A DNA stretch of 41,649 nucleotides from JAHEIJ01 sp040235565. Lineage in GTDB: Bacteria > Pseudomonadota > Gammaproteobacteria > UBA6429 > Thiohalophilaceae. The notes below the pieces were generated by a model. The model worked only from the letters and a program-made list of their open reading frames with translations. It was not told the DNA's origin and made no database searches. Made by a program: the position numbers and the translations under genes. The stretch spans positions 1 to 41,649 of the forward strand of contig JBECLA010000139.1 in NCBI GenBank assembly GCA_040235565.1. Reading direction: 5' to 3'. Below, piece by piece: positions 1 to 9,977 of this stretch; position 1 is the stretch's first letter, and each line of letters opens with the position of its first letter.

Positions 1-53
1 CAAGTTTGCTGAAATTCAGCTAATTTCGCCACCTGTTCGCGAATGATAACCGA

Positions 54-1493
54 TTATCCTGGGAATGCCGCCTGACAGACCGCGAGCAGTCCACCGGGAA
101 AAAGCCCCAGTCCCAGTACCGCAAGACTGTTCAGGCTCAACATCAGGCGGGTATCAAGGCTGCTCTCCAGCGGGGCGGTGTCTTCCGGTTTATCAAAGTA
201 CATCAGTTTGATGATGCGCAGATAGTAGAAGGCACCAATGACCGAGAAGATGATGCCCACGATAGCCAACCAGAGCATATCGGCCGCAATCACTTCCTCC
301 AGTACTACCAGCTTGGCCCAGAAGCCCAGGAAGGGCGGAACACCCGCCATGGAAAACATCAGGATCAACATCATGAAGGCATACCAGGGACTGCGGGCAT
401 TGAGGCCTTTATAGTCGTCCAGGTTCTCGGCCTCAAAGCCCTTGCGGCTGAGCAGCATCACCATACCGAAGCCACCGAGTGACATCAGCACATACACCAG
501 GGTATAAAACATGGAAGCGGCGAAACCGCTTTGGGTACCCGTCAGCGCACCCAGAATCAAAAAGCCGACATGGGAAATGGTGGAATACGCCAGCATGCGC
601 TTGATATTGCCCTGGGCAATTGCCAGCAGGTTGCCGATGCCCATTGAAAGCACCGCCAGGATGATCAAGATTCCTTCCCACTGGGCATGTAAGCCCATCA
701 AACCATCCACCAGCAACCGCATTAACATGGCAAACGCGGCTATTTTCGGTGCACTACCGATATAAAGTGTCACTGCCGTCGGAGCGCCATGATAAACATC
801 GGGTAACCACATATGAAATGGTACGGCACCCAGTTTAAAGGCAATACCAACAATCATGAACACCAAACCGAATGCGAGCAACACGCCCTGTGTCTGGCTC
901 GTCATGTTGGCCGCGACCTCCGCCAGATCCAACGAGCCAGTCAGTCCGTAGATGATCGAGATGCCATACAACAACATGCCGGAGGCAATGGCGCCGAGAA
1001 CAAAGTACTTCATGGCGGACTCGGAGGCCAGAATAGAGTCGCGTTGCATTGCCACCATGGCATAAAGTGACAGGGAAAGCAGTTCGAGTCCAAGGTATAT
1101 GGTTAAAAAGTTATGGGCTGATACCAGGATCATCATCCCCAACGCCCCAAACAGGCCCAAAACATAGAACTCACCTTTAAAGATGCCACGATCGCGCAAG
1201 TAATCCTTGGCATACATAAAGGTAATGAAAGTCGCGATATAAATGCCCACTTTAAGGACATCCGACATGGTATCGCGAACAAAGGTGTTACTGAATGTCA
1301 GTATGGTTTCACTACTGGTGCTATTCAGCGTAAGAAACAAGGTACCCAGTAAGGTCAGTTGCGCCAGCAAATAGGTCACTATGCGGCTTTTATCTGACAG
1401 GAAAAGATCAACAATCAGAATCACACAGGCCATACTGAGTAAAAATATCTCCGGAATCGCCGGTGTCATATTTGGAATTTCGAAACTCATCAT
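54..1493 (-). CDS. nuoN: NADH-quinone oxidoreductase subunit N
   Basis: Antiporter-like membrane subunit of complex I, 479 residues, with about 14 hydrophobic segments. It carries the NuoN/Mrp-type core, including a lysine-bearing helix around GIAFKLGAVPFHMWLPDVYHG and the segment NIKRMLAYSTISHVGF. It takes part in proton translocation across the inner membrane. It is the last gene of the nuo operon and starts 27 bases after nuoM. Two ATG codons lie side by side at the start (1493 and 1490) and the upstream bases do not decide between them. Length and order fit the family. No obvious terminator follows within the 53 bases left before the window edge. Confidence 0.97.
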   Translation of the reverse strand: MMSFEIPNMTPAIPEIFLLSMACVILIVDLFLSDKSRIVTYLLAQLTLLGTLFLTLNSTSSETILTFSNTFVRDTMSDVLKVGIYIATFITFMYAKDYLRDRGIFKGEFYVLGLFGALGMMILVSAHNFLTIYLGLELLSLSLYAMVAMQRDSILASESAMKYFVLGAIASGMLLYGISIIYGLTGSLDLAEVAANMTSQTQGVLLAFGLVFMIVGIAFKLGAVPFHMWLPDVYHGAPTAVTLYIGSAPKIAAFAMLMRLLVDGLMGLHAQWEGILIILAVLSMGIGNLLAIAQGNIKRMLAYSTISHVGFLILGALTGTQSGFAASMFYTLVYVLMSLGGFGMVMLLSRKGFEAENLDDYKGLNARSPWYAFMMLILMFSMAGVPPFLGFWAKLVVLEEVIAADMLWLAIVGIIFSVIGAFYYLRIIKLMYFDKPEDTAPLESSLDTRLMLSLNSLAVLGLGLFPGGLLAVCQAAFPG

Positions 1494-1520
1494 TATGACT
1501 CGCTGCTAATCTATCCTGGT

Positions 1521-3047
1521 TTAGAGTTTGGAATGCATCATCTGTTGTAACAGATTATCCGCGCTGGCTTCCATGACCTCAAGCAATGGCGCCGGCCAGA
1601 GACCAATCAGTAATACCATAAGGGCCAGCAAGAGCAGGAAGATAAACTCGCGTCGATTGATATCTGTTAATGCTGCCACTTTCTCATTACCGATATCACC
1701 GTAAATCACTCGCTTGACCATCCATAGGGTATAAGCAGCGCCCAGAATGAGTGTGGTCCCCGCCAGGAAGGCAAACCAGAAACTGGCCTTGAATGAACTC
1801 AGGATCACCATAAATTCACCCACGAAACCGGAAGTCCCCGGCAACCCCGAATTCGCCATGGCGAAGAACACAGCAAACGCGGCAAACATGGGCATGGTAT
1901 TTGCCACGCCGCCGTAGTCCTTGATCTGCCGACTATGCAACCGGTCGTAGAGCACCCCGACGGACAGGAACAAGGCGCCCGAAATAAAGCCATGGGAAAT
2001 CATTTGTACCATGCCACCCTCAAGTCCCATTGTCGCCCCGCTCAAGGCTCCGGTATTGGCGTAAATTCGATAGGCAACAAAGAAACCCAGGGTGACGAAC
2101 CCCATATGGGAGATTGAGGAATAGGCAATGAGCTTTTTCATGTCCTGCTGCACCAGGGCAACAAAACCGATATACACCACGGCGATCAGGGAGAGACTGA
2201 TCATCAGCCAATCAAGTTCGCGACTGGCATCCGGTGTGATCGGGAGAGAGAAACGCAGGAAACCGTAGCCCCCCATTTTCAGCATGATGGCGGCCAGGAT
2301 TACTGACCCACCGGTCGGGGCTTCCACGTGGGCATCCGGCAACCAGGTATGGACCGGCCACATGGGAACCTTGACCGCGAACGCGAGCAAAAAGGCGAGA
2401 AAGATCAGAACCTGCGCCGTCAATCCCAGCGGATACTGGTGATAATCGAGGATGGCGAAACTGTTGGTCTGGAAGTACAGATACAGCAAGGCCACCAGCA
2501 TGAAGACCGAGCCCAAGAAAGTGTAGAGGAAAAACTTCAGCGTGGCATAGACACGGCGGGGTCCGCCCCAGATCCCAATAATAATAAACATCGGAATCAA
2601 CATGGCTTCCCAGAACACATAGAACAGCGCGGCATCCAGGGCCGCAAACACCCCGACCATCAAGCCTTCCATGAACAGGAAAGCCGCCATATACTGCGCC
2701 ACCCGTTCTTTGATCACTTCCCAGCCGGCAATCACCACAATCACGGTCGAGATTGTGGTCAACATGATCAAGGGCATCGAGATGCCGTCAATCCCCAGGT
2801 GATAGTAAACATTAAAGGCAGCAATCCACGGGTTAGTTGGATCGTGTTCGACAAATTGCATTGCTGCAGTGCCAATCTCAAACTCCGTCCACAAAGGAAT
2901 ACTGAGCAGGAAAGTAATTACAGCTACCAACAAGGCCAGCAACCGCGCAACGGGCGCGTATTTATCACTCCCCGTGGCGAGGACCAGGCATCCCCCCACG
3001 ATGGGCGCCCAGATTACCAGGCTAAGTAGCGGCCATTCAGCAAACAT
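1521..3047 (-). CDS. nuoM: NADH-quinone oxidoreductase subunit M
   Basis: Second antiporter-like proton-channel subunit of complex I, 508 residues, polytopic. Family signatures include the conserved glutamate in LFYVFWEAMLIPMFIIIGIW (TM5 region), the stretch KVPMWPVHTWLPDAHVEAPT, and KKLIAYSSISHMGFV. The ATG at 3047 follows the nuoL stop by 25 bases. It works in the inner membrane arm together with NuoL and NuoN. Nothing is unusual in length or motifs. Confidence 0.97.
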   Translation of the reverse strand: MFAEWPLLSLVIWAPIVGGCLVLATGSDKYAPVARLLALLVAVITFLLSIPLWTEFEIGTAAMQFVEHDPTNPWIAAFNVYYHLGIDGISMPLIMLTTISTVIVVIAGWEVIKERVAQYMAAFLFMEGLMVGVFAALDAALFYVFWEAMLIPMFIIIGIWGGPRRVYATLKFFLYTFLGSVFMLVALLYLYFQTNSFAILDYHQYPLGLTAQVLIFLAFLLAFAVKVPMWPVHTWLPDAHVEAPTGGSVILAAIMLKMGGYGFLRFSLPITPDASRELDWLMISLSLIAVVYIGFVALVQQDMKKLIAYSSISHMGFVTLGFFVAYRIYANTGALSGATMGLEGGMVQMISHGFISGALFLSVGVLYDRLHSRQIKDYGGVANTMPMFAAFAVFFAMANSGLPGTSGFVGEFMVILSSFKASFWFAFLAGTTLILGAAYTLWMVKRVIYGDIGNEKVAALTDINRREFIFLLLLALMVLLIGLWPAPLLEVMEASADNLLQQMMHSKL

Positions 3048-3072
3048 TCGTTTTTAACCTTTTTACTTATTT

Positions 3073-5040
3073 TTACTTACCAAAAATAAACAATAACAAC
3101 AACAGCCCGATAATCATGGCAAACGCATAATGGTAAAGATAACCCGTCTGGATATGCCGCATGATGGCTGACACCATCCCTACCAACTGGGCCGAACCAT
3201 TCACAATCAAGCCATCAATCAGTTTGACATCGCCTTGCTTCCATAGCAGGTTACCGAAGCCCCGTCCCCCACCGGCGAAGAAAATCTCGTTAAAGCGATC
3301 AAAGCCGTATTTATTCACCAACACGGTGTACAACCAGTTGAACTTCTGTTGAATCAGGCCGGGCAATTCCGGACGTTTCATATACAGATACCAGGCCGTT
3401 GCCACACCCAGCGCCGCCAGGTAGACCGGGGGTTCCACCAACGCATGTCCCACCATGGCCCAGACTGCGGAAGCATGGAAATGGCTGGCAACTTCTGCCA
3501 GGGTTGCATGTTGTGGCAGAACGAAAATCGACTTCCCAAAGAAACCACCAAAGGCCATCGAATCCACAAAGAAAGCCCCGATTATCACTGACGGGATGGC
3601 CAGCATAATCAACGGCACGGTCACGACAGGTGGCGTTTCATGCAAATGCGCCCGGGTATGTTCGTCCATGCGTTCCTTGCCGTGGAAGACCAGGAAATAC
3701 ATGCGGAAACTATACAGCGCAGTAATGAACACCCCGGACACTACAGCGAGATAGGCGAAGCCCGATCCCGGCAAGGTGGACTGGTGGACCGCACTGATGA
3801 TGGAATCCTTGGAGTAGAAACCGGAAAAAAACGGTGTGCCTATCAGCGCCAATGAGCCGATGAGGGACGTGATCCAGGTGATTGGCATGTATTTGCGTAA
3901 CCCCCCCATCTTGCGCATATCCTGTTCGTGGTGCATGGCGATAATCACCGAACCGGCTGCCAGGAACAACAAGGCCTTGAAAAAGGCGTGGGTCATGAGA
4001 TGAAAAATCCCCGCGGCATAGGCGGAAGCCCCCAAAGCCACCGTCATATAGCCCAGTTGTGACAGGGTTGAATAGGCCACCACCCGCTTGATGTCGTTTT
4101 GTACCAGCCCCAACAGTCCCATGAAGAATGCGGTAATTGCACCGATCACCAGGATGACTGACAAAGCGGTTTCAGAATACTCGAACAGGGGCGACATCCG
4201 CGCCACCATGAAGATACCGGCCGTCACCATGGTGGCAGCATGGATCAAGGCGGAAATCGGTGTCGGACCTTCCATGGAATCAGGCAGCCACACATGTAAT
4301 GGCACCTGGGCAGATTTGCCCATGGCCCCGATAAACAGCAAGATACAAATAACGGTAATTACCGACCAGGCATGCCCACCAAAAATTTCGATAGTCTGCC
4401 CGTTCACTTTTTCTGCCCCGGCAAACACGGTGGCATAATCCAGACTGCCGAAGTACATCAGCACCCCGGCAATCCCCAACAGAAAGCCGAAATCTCCAAC
4501 GCGGTTTACCAGGAAGGCCTTGAGATTGGCATAGATGGCCGACTCCCGCTTGAACCAGAAGCCAATCAACAAATAGGAAACCAGGCCCACTGCTTCCCAG
4601 CCGAAGAACAGCTGCAGGAAGTTATTGGACATCACCAACATCAGCATGGAGAAAGTGAACAAGGCGATGTAACTGAAGAAGCGCTGGTAGCCCGGATCAT
4701 CCCGCATATAACCTATGGTGTAGATATGCACCATCAGTGAAACAAAACTCACCACTGTCATCATCATGGCGGTCAGTTCATCGATCAGAAAGCCGATTTC
4801 AAACCGAACCCCGTCACTGACCATCCAGGTATAAACAGCACCATTAAACGGTTCCGCGCCGTCAATTACGATGTGCTTGTAACTGACCAGTGACAGCAAA
4901 AATGCCACCGCCACCCCGATGATGGTTACCCAGTGGGCGCCGGCACGGCCGATTTGTTTGCCAAACAGGCCGGCAATAATCGAACCCAGTAATGGCGCCA
5001 GTACCACCCAGAGATAAACATTTTGCATATCGTCAAACAC
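3073..5040 (-). CDS. nuoL: NADH-quinone oxidoreductase subunit L
   Basis: Distal proton-pumping subunit of complex I, 655 residues, with the long amphipathic lateral helix expected near the C terminus. Signatures are LFFGWEAVGLVSYLLIGFW (conserved Glu), KSAQVPLHVWLPDSMEGPTP and IKRVVAYSTLSQLGYM. The start is uncertain. A GTG at 5040 has an AAAGG ten bases upstream, whereas the in-frame ATG at 5028 has no visible ribosome site but gives a more usual N terminus (MQNVYLW). It begins 6 bases after the nuoK stop, so the two are translationally linked. Confidence 0.96.
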   Translation of the reverse strand: MFDDMQNVYLWVVLAPLLGSIIAGLFGKQIGRAGAHWVTIIGVAVAFLLSLVSYKHIVIDGAEPFNGAVYTWMVSDGVRFEIGFLIDELTAMMMTVVSFVSLMVHIYTIGYMRDDPGYQRFFSYIALFTFSMLMLVMSNNFLQLFFGWEAVGLVSYLLIGFWFKRESAIYANLKAFLVNRVGDFGFLLGIAGVLMYFGSLDYATVFAGAEKVNGQTIEIFGGHAWSVITVICILLFIGAMGKSAQVPLHVWLPDSMEGPTPISALIHAATMVTAGIFMVARMSPLFEYSETALSVILVIGAITAFFMGLLGLVQNDIKRVVAYSTLSQLGYMTVALGASAYAAGIFHLMTHAFFKALLFLAAGSVIIAMHHEQDMRKMGGLRKYMPITWITSLIGSLALIGTPFFSGFYSKDSIISAVHQSTLPGSGFAYLAVVSGVFITALYSFRMYFLVFHGKERMDEHTRAHLHETPPVVTVPLIMLAIPSVIIGAFFVDSMAFGGFFGKSIFVLPQHATLAEVASHFHASAVWAMVGHALVEPPVYLAALGVATAWYLYMKRPELPGLIQQKFNWLYTVLVNKYGFDRFNEIFFAGGGRGFGNLLWKQGDVKLIDGLIVNGSAQLVGMVSAIMRHIQTGYLYHYAFAMIIGLLLLLFIFGK

Positions 5041-5046
5041 GATCGG

Positions 5047-5352
5047 TTAACCTTTTAATGAATCCAGATCATCCACGTTAATGGTACGCCGGTTACGGAA
5101 CAGCACCACGAGGATAGCCAGACCAATCGCAGCTTCCGCTGCGGCCACAGTGAGAATAAAGAATACAAACACCTGTCCGGCGGTATCTCCCAGGAAATGG
5201 GAAAAGGCGACAAAATTCATATTTACCGCCAACAACATCAACTCGATTGACATCAATAGAATAATGACATTTTTACGGTTCAGGAATATGCCCGCAATGC
5301 TGAGACAGAACATGATGGCGCCAAGCACCAGAAAATCAGACAGGGCAATCAT
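5047..5352 (-). CDS. nuoK: NADH-quinone oxidoreductase subunit K
   Basis: Small three-helix membrane subunit of complex I, 101 residues, the usual family length. The conserved glutamates of the proton path are visible in MSIELMLLAVNMNF and in AAAEAAIGLAILV. Its ATG overlaps the nuoJ stop by 4 bases (ATGA-type overlap), showing tight coupling. It ends 6 bases before the possible GTG start of nuoL. Confidence 0.96.
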   Translation of the reverse strand: MIALSDFLVLGAIMFCLSIAGIFLNRKNVIILLMSIELMLLAVNMNFVAFSHFLGDTAGQVFVFFILTVAAAEAAIGLAILVVLFRNRRTINVDDLDSLKG

Positions 5353-5954
5353 TTACGTTTCTCCGCAGCCATAGTCACCATCCGCACACGGTCTTTACGT
5401 TTCACTGCAATTTGTTCCTCTGGTCGCTGGCTCTTGACGTTGGGACGCCGGCGCAGTGTCAAGGCAATGGCAGCGACAATGGCCACCAACAGGATCACTG
5501 CCGCAATTTCAAACGGATAAACATAGACGGTGTAGAGAATGTCTCCTAACTCCCGGGTATTACTGTAATCGGCCGCGTGCCGGGCTGGCGCGGCAATCTT
5601 GTCAAGACCAAAATTTTCGGGCCCGACAGCCAATACCATCATGGCCGCCATGATGATCGCAACCGCGATACCCAGGGGAAGATAATGAATAAAACCTTCC
5701 TTGATCCTTGCCAGATTAATATCCAGCATCATCACAACGAACAGGAACAACACCATCACGGCGCCGACATATACCAGCACCAGCACGATAGCAAGAAACT
5801 CGGCTTCCAGCAGAATCCAGATCGCTGCACTGGCGAAAAAGGTCAGCACCAGAAAGAGTACCGCCCTGACCGGATTGCGCACGGTAATCACCATGCTCGC
5901 TCCGAACACCATAATGACGGCGAAAATATAAAAGATGATTTTTTCAGTTCCCAT
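5349..5954 (-). CDS. nuoJ: NADH-quinone oxidoreductase subunit J
   Basis: Membrane subunit of complex I, 201 residues, with five predicted helices. The conserved segment LVYVGAVMVLFLFVVMML (TM3, which carries the pi-bulge in known structures) is intact. The C-terminal tail is long and basic (KRKDRVRMV onward), as in many proteobacterial homologues. It starts 18 bases after nuoI and overlaps nuoK by 4 bases. Confidence 0.95.
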   Translation of the reverse strand: MGTEKIIFYIFAVIMVFGASMVITVRNPVRAVLFLVLTFFASAAIWILLEAEFLAIVLVLVYVGAVMVLFLFVVMMLDINLARIKEGFIHYLPLGIAVAIIMAAMMVLAVGPENFGLDKIAAPARHAADYSNTRELGDILYTVYVYPFEIAAVILLVAIVAAIALTLRRRPNVKSQRPEEQIAVKRKDRVRMVTMAAEKRK

Positions 5955-5972
5955 AATTTCCGGATCTACTCG

Positions 5973-6461
5973 TTAGCGGTAAGGGGCGTCGGCACGGCGA
6001 TATGCCGCGATTTCATCTTCGTACTTGTCGCCCACCGCCAGTAACTTTTCCTTGGTCATGTACAAGTCACCCCGTTTTTCACCGTGGTACTCGTAAATAT
6101 GCGTTTCCACAATTGAATCGACCGGACAGGATTCTTCGCAGAACCCACAAAAAATACACTTGGTGAGATCGATGTCATAACGCGTGGTACGTCGGGTCCC
6201 GTCTTCGCGTTGCTCGGATTCAATCGTGATAGCCAGAGCCGGACAGACTACTTCACATAACTTACAGGCAATACAGCGTTCTTCCCCGTTGGGATAACGC
6301 CGCAATGCATGCAACCCTCTGAAGCGTGGTGAAATGGGTGCCTTTTCTTCCGGATATTGCACAGTAAACTTGCGCGCAAACAGGTAACGACCGGTGAGCC
6401 GCATGCCTTTCAGGAGCTCCAGCAGGAACAGGCTTTTAAGAAATTGCGCAAAACGTTGCAT
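5973..6461 (-). CDS. nuoI: NADH-quinone oxidoreductase subunit I (8Fe ferredoxin-type)
   Basis: Peripheral-arm subunit, 162 residues, that carries two [4Fe-4S] clusters (N6a and N6b) and passes electrons toward NuoB. Both ligand sets are present: CIACKLCEVVCP and CIFCGFCEESCP. I chose the ATG at 6461 because the protein then begins MQRFAQFLKSLF, as in relatives. An upstream in-frame extension to 6536 would overlap the nuoH coding end and looks spurious. It lies 11 bases after nuoH. Confidence 0.96.
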   Translation of the reverse strand: MQRFAQFLKSLFLLELLKGMRLTGRYLFARKFTVQYPEEKAPISPRFRGLHALRRYPNGEERCIACKLCEVVCPALAITIESEQREDGTRRTTRYDIDLTKCIFCGFCEESCPVDSIVETHIYEYHGEKRGDLYMTKEKLLAVGDKYEDEIAAYRRADAPYR

Positions 6462-6472
6462 GGCTCTTTTCC

Positions 6473-7561
6473 TTAACCTGCAGCAAACCAGGGTGGCAGG
6501 CCGGTCAGGATTGCAATACCCAACACCAGCAACCACACAATGGTAATCGGAATAAAAACCTTCCAGCCAAGGCGCATAATCTGATCATAACGATAGCGCG
6601 GGAAGGTCGCGCGGAACCACAGGAACAAGAAAAGGAACAGCGCCATTTTAATCAGGAACCAGTGGATTCCGCTGTCAAGTAATGGTCCCAGTACCGGTAT
6701 CGTAAATACCGATTCCGGTAATCCCTGTAATGGTGTCAACCAGCCACCCAGGAACATAATGACTGCCAGGCCGGAAACCAGGATCATATTGGCATATTCG
6801 GCCAGGAAGAATACCGCAAATGCCATGCCCGAATACTCGACATGGAACCCGGCGACGATCTCCGATTCACCTTCAGCCACATCAAAGGGGGCGCGATTGG
6901 TTTCCGCCACAGCAGAAATAAAATAAATTACGAACAAGGGTAACAGTGGCAACCAGAACCAGTGCATAAAGCTACCGGACTGGGCGGCGACAATCTTGCC
7001 CAGGTTGAGGCTACCACCTGCCATCAGGACTCCAACGAGGGCAAATCCCATGGCAATCTCATAGGCCACTATCTGTGCGGCAGAACGCATGGCGCCCAGC
7101 AAAGCGTATCTTGAGTTGGAAGCCCACCCGGCAATAATTACGCCATAGACCCCCATGGAAGTGATCGCCAGAACATATAACAGGCCGGCATTGATATCGG
7201 CCAGCACCAGATGGGCATCAAAAGGTATCACCGCCCAGGCAGCAAGTGCGGCACCAATCGACAGCATCGGCGCCAGGAGAAACAGGTATTTGTTGGCCCC
7301 GGAAGGAATCACAATTTCCTTGAACATCAATTTGAGGGCATCCGCGATCGGTTGTAACCAGCCTCGCGGTCCCACCCGGGTTGGCCCCATGCGCACCTGC
7401 ATGGCACTGATAATTTTACGTTCCGCAAAGGTCAGGTAGGCTACACACAGCATTAGAGGCAGAGTGATTGCAATAATTTTCAACAGAATCACAATTACCG
7501 ATTGCACCGTTTCTGGCAACAGTGCGAATACCGGTATCGTTGACTGGATCCACTCTAACAT
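6473..7561 (-). CDS. nuoH: NADH-quinone oxidoreductase subunit H
   Basis: Membrane subunit of complex I, 362 residues, with about eight helices, forming much of the quinone cavity at the junction with the hydrophilic arm. The conserved loop ETNRAPFDVAEGESEIVAGF, rich in acidic residues, is intact, as is FAERKIISAMQVRMGPTRVG near the N terminus. The ATG at 7561 is 23 bases after the nuoG stop. Confidence 0.97.
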   Translation of the reverse strand: MLEWIQSTIPVFALLPETVQSVIVILLKIIAITLPLMLCVAYLTFAERKIISAMQVRMGPTRVGPRGWLQPIADALKLMFKEIVIPSGANKYLFLLAPMLSIGAALAAWAVIPFDAHLVLADINAGLLYVLAITSMGVYGVIIAGWASNSRYALLGAMRSAAQIVAYEIAMGFALVGVLMAGGSLNLGKIVAAQSGSFMHWFWLPLLPLFVIYFISAVAETNRAPFDVAEGESEIVAGFHVEYSGMAFAVFFLAEYANMILVSGLAVIMFLGGWLTPLQGLPESVFTIPVLGPLLDSGIHWFLIKMALFLFLFLWFRATFPRYRYDQIMRLGWKVFIPITIVWLLVLGIAILTGLPPWFAAG

Positions 7562-7584
7562 CTGTTACATTAACCTTTTCGTCG

Positions 7585-9957
7585 TTACGCCTGTTGTAAT
7601 TCAATGCTGCCGTAAGCGTCACCCAGCATCTGATTGCCTTCTACCCCTGCAGGAATAAAGACACACTGATCGGGAACCCCTTCATCAATCACCACTGGCA
7701 GTTGGGCCTGGAACGCTCCCTGCGTCACCCGCACAACTTCGTTTGCCGCCAAGCCTTGTTGGGAAGCGGTGGTACTATTCAGATAGACCGCAGCGGTCAT
7801 CACGTCCCGGGTTGCCTGCAAGGGTTTACTGCGCCGCACCAGGGAATCAATCGAGTACAATGGTAAATAACCCACGCGCATCAGGCCCTGATCTGTTGCT
7901 GTAATTGATGCCGGGCAGCGCCACTCGCTGGCGGCGGCCACACTTGTTGAACCGACGGCAGCCTCCACTTCGTTACGGACTTCGTCCACAGACACGTAGT
8001 CAAAGCCATCGAGCGCGAACAAATTACCCAATACCCGCAAAATCTTCCAGGCAGGACGCGATTCCTCCAGCGGTTGTACCGCCCCCTGAAATGATTGCCA
8101 CTGGCCATTTGCATTCACAAAGGTGCCGCCGGTTTCCGTAAATACCCCCACAGGCAGAATGACATCGGCATAATCACGCATGGCATCGGTAACGAAAGAG
8201 GTCAGGCAGATGACGAAATCAGCTTCAGCCATGGCTGACAGCGCCTGCCCGCCGTTTGCGCAGTCGTATTCCGGTTCAACCCCGAGCAGCACATAGGCAC
8301 CCATGCCATCCTTGATCATGTTATAGGCATGTTTACCGGGATTACCGGAGGAGGATTCCCCTGCTACGCCACGATGCGGCAGACAACCTGCCAGAGAAGC
8401 ACCGGCGGCATTGGCACCATCACTCAAATAACCGAGCTTCGCCCCTGTCATATCGGCAATCGCATTGGCAAGCGCACGCAGTGTGCCAAATTCAGCTTGC
8501 TGCATGGCCTGATTGCCAAGCAGAACCGAAGCCTTGTCTGCATTGAGCAAGTCCTGGGCGATCTGCTGGTGCGTATCGCCAATCGTAATATTCTCGAGCA
8601 TTTCGGCAAGCCCGGTCGGTGCCGCTTTGCCAGTCAGATTTATCAACGCTTTGATAATTGCTGCCAGGTTGGCTGGCATCCGGGCCGGACTACTGACCAG
8701 ATTTCCCGTCAAGGGAAAAGTAAATTCATAGTCCAGGGCGTTGACCGCCATGATACTGGCGCCTCGCATTGCAGCCTTGCGCACACGATGGGCTGCAATC
8801 GGCTGGTCCTTGCGCAACCAGGAACCGATTAACAGGATCGCATCCTGATCTTGCAACTCATCGACACCCTGTCCCAAGGCAGGATACAAAGGCGCAATAT
8901 CCTGATCGGTAAAGTCCTGCTGACGCAGCCGGTGATCGATATTATTGGAACCGATACCACGCATCAGCTTCTGGCTCAGGTAATGTTCTTCCAATGTGGC
9001 ACTGGGTGATATCAAGGCACCAATCTGGTCAGCACCTTTCTGTTCACGCACCGTCTTTAATCCTTCAACTGCGTAAGCAAGTGCGGTTTCCCACACCACT
9101 TCCTTCCAGGCATTCCCTTGCTTGATCATGGGGCGCAATGCGCGATCCTCACTATAGATGCCGGTATAACTGAAGCGATCACGATCAGACAACCAGACTT
9201 CGTTGAGGGCCTCATTTTCCCTGGGCACAACTCGCATCACCCGATTACGTCGCACATCCAGATTAATATTGGAACCCAGGCAATCATGCGGCGCGATACC
9301 GGGTTTATGGTTATTTTCCCAGGGACGACCGGTATAGCGATAGGGTTTTGAAGTCAGCGCGCCTACCGGACACAGATCAATAACGTTGCCGGACATTTCC
9401 GAATTAACCGCACGTTCCACATAGGTTCCGATACGCATGTTTTCACCGCGCCCCGTGGCACCCAGTTCCATAATCCCGGCGATCTCCTGGCCGAAACGCA
9501 CGCAGCGGGTACAGTGAATACAGCGCGTCATCTCGGTGGCAATCAGAGGCCCGATATTTTTGTCAGGTACGACCCGTTTTTTCTCGGTAAAACGCGATAG
9601 ATCCTTACCGTAGCCGATGGCCAGGTCCTGCAAATCACATTCCCCACCCTGATCACAGATGGGACAATCCAGCGGATGATTAATGAGTAAAAACTCCATC
9701 ACACTTTTCTGGGCTTCCAGTGCCATGGGAGAACGGGTAAATACCCGCATACCTTCAGTAACCGGTGTGGCACAGGCAGGTAAGGGTTTGGCGACCTTTT
9801 CCACTTCCACCAGGCACATACGACAATTTGCCGCAACCGACAGTTTCTTGTGATAACAGAAACGCGGGATAGTAATGCCGGCGTCATCGGCGGCTTGTAT
9901 CACCATGCTGCCTTCTGGTACCTGGAGTTGTTGGCCGTTGATTTCGATGTTAACCAT
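7585..9957 (-). CDS. nuoG: NADH-quinone oxidoreductase subunit G
   Basis: Large iron-sulfur subunit of the peripheral arm, 790 residues. The N-terminal [2Fe-2S] ligands are C34, C45, C48 and C62 (spacings 10, 2, 13). Next come the HPLDCPICDQGGEC site and a CIHCTRC...LCPVGAL [4Fe-4S] site. The later CxxCxxxC set that binds the extra cluster N7 in Escherichia coli is not present; only one Cys lies in that stretch (APHDCLGSN). The rest is a degenerate molybdopterin-oxidoreductase fold. I chose the ATG at 9957 (MVNIEING) over an upstream start at 10002, which would run into nuoF. Confidence 0.96.
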   Translation of the reverse strand: MVNIEINGQQLQVPEGSMVIQAADDAGITIPRFCYHKKLSVAANCRMCLVEVEKVAKPLPACATPVTEGMRVFTRSPMALEAQKSVMEFLLINHPLDCPICDQGGECDLQDLAIGYGKDLSRFTEKKRVVPDKNIGPLIATEMTRCIHCTRCVRFGQEIAGIMELGATGRGENMRIGTYVERAVNSEMSGNVIDLCPVGALTSKPYRYTGRPWENNHKPGIAPHDCLGSNINLDVRRNRVMRVVPRENEALNEVWLSDRDRFSYTGIYSEDRALRPMIKQGNAWKEVVWETALAYAVEGLKTVREQKGADQIGALISPSATLEEHYLSQKLMRGIGSNNIDHRLRQQDFTDQDIAPLYPALGQGVDELQDQDAILLIGSWLRKDQPIAAHRVRKAAMRGASIMAVNALDYEFTFPLTGNLVSSPARMPANLAAIIKALINLTGKAAPTGLAEMLENITIGDTHQQIAQDLLNADKASVLLGNQAMQQAEFGTLRALANAIADMTGAKLGYLSDGANAAGASLAGCLPHRGVAGESSSGNPGKHAYNMIKDGMGAYVLLGVEPEYDCANGGQALSAMAEADFVICLTSFVTDAMRDYADVILPVGVFTETGGTFVNANGQWQSFQGAVQPLEESRPAWKILRVLGNLFALDGFDYVSVDEVRNEVEAAVGSTSVAAASEWRCPASITATDQGLMRVGYLPLYSIDSLVRRSKPLQATRDVMTAAVYLNSTTASQQGLAANEVVRVTQGAFQAQLPVVIDEGVPDQCVFIPAGVEGNQMLGDAYGSIELQQA

Positions 9958-9977
9958 ATGCTGTTTCGCCAAACCCT

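Noticed and set aside
1..53. Possible start of another gene after nuoN
   Set aside because: The bases past the nuoN stop can be read in frame on the minus strand, but with no clear start codon or ribosome site and too little sequence to judge.
2328..3029. Long plus-strand frame of 233 codons opposite nuoM
   Set aside because: It is antisense to a clear nuoM and has low-complexity Gln/His/Arg-rich content typical of shadow frames.
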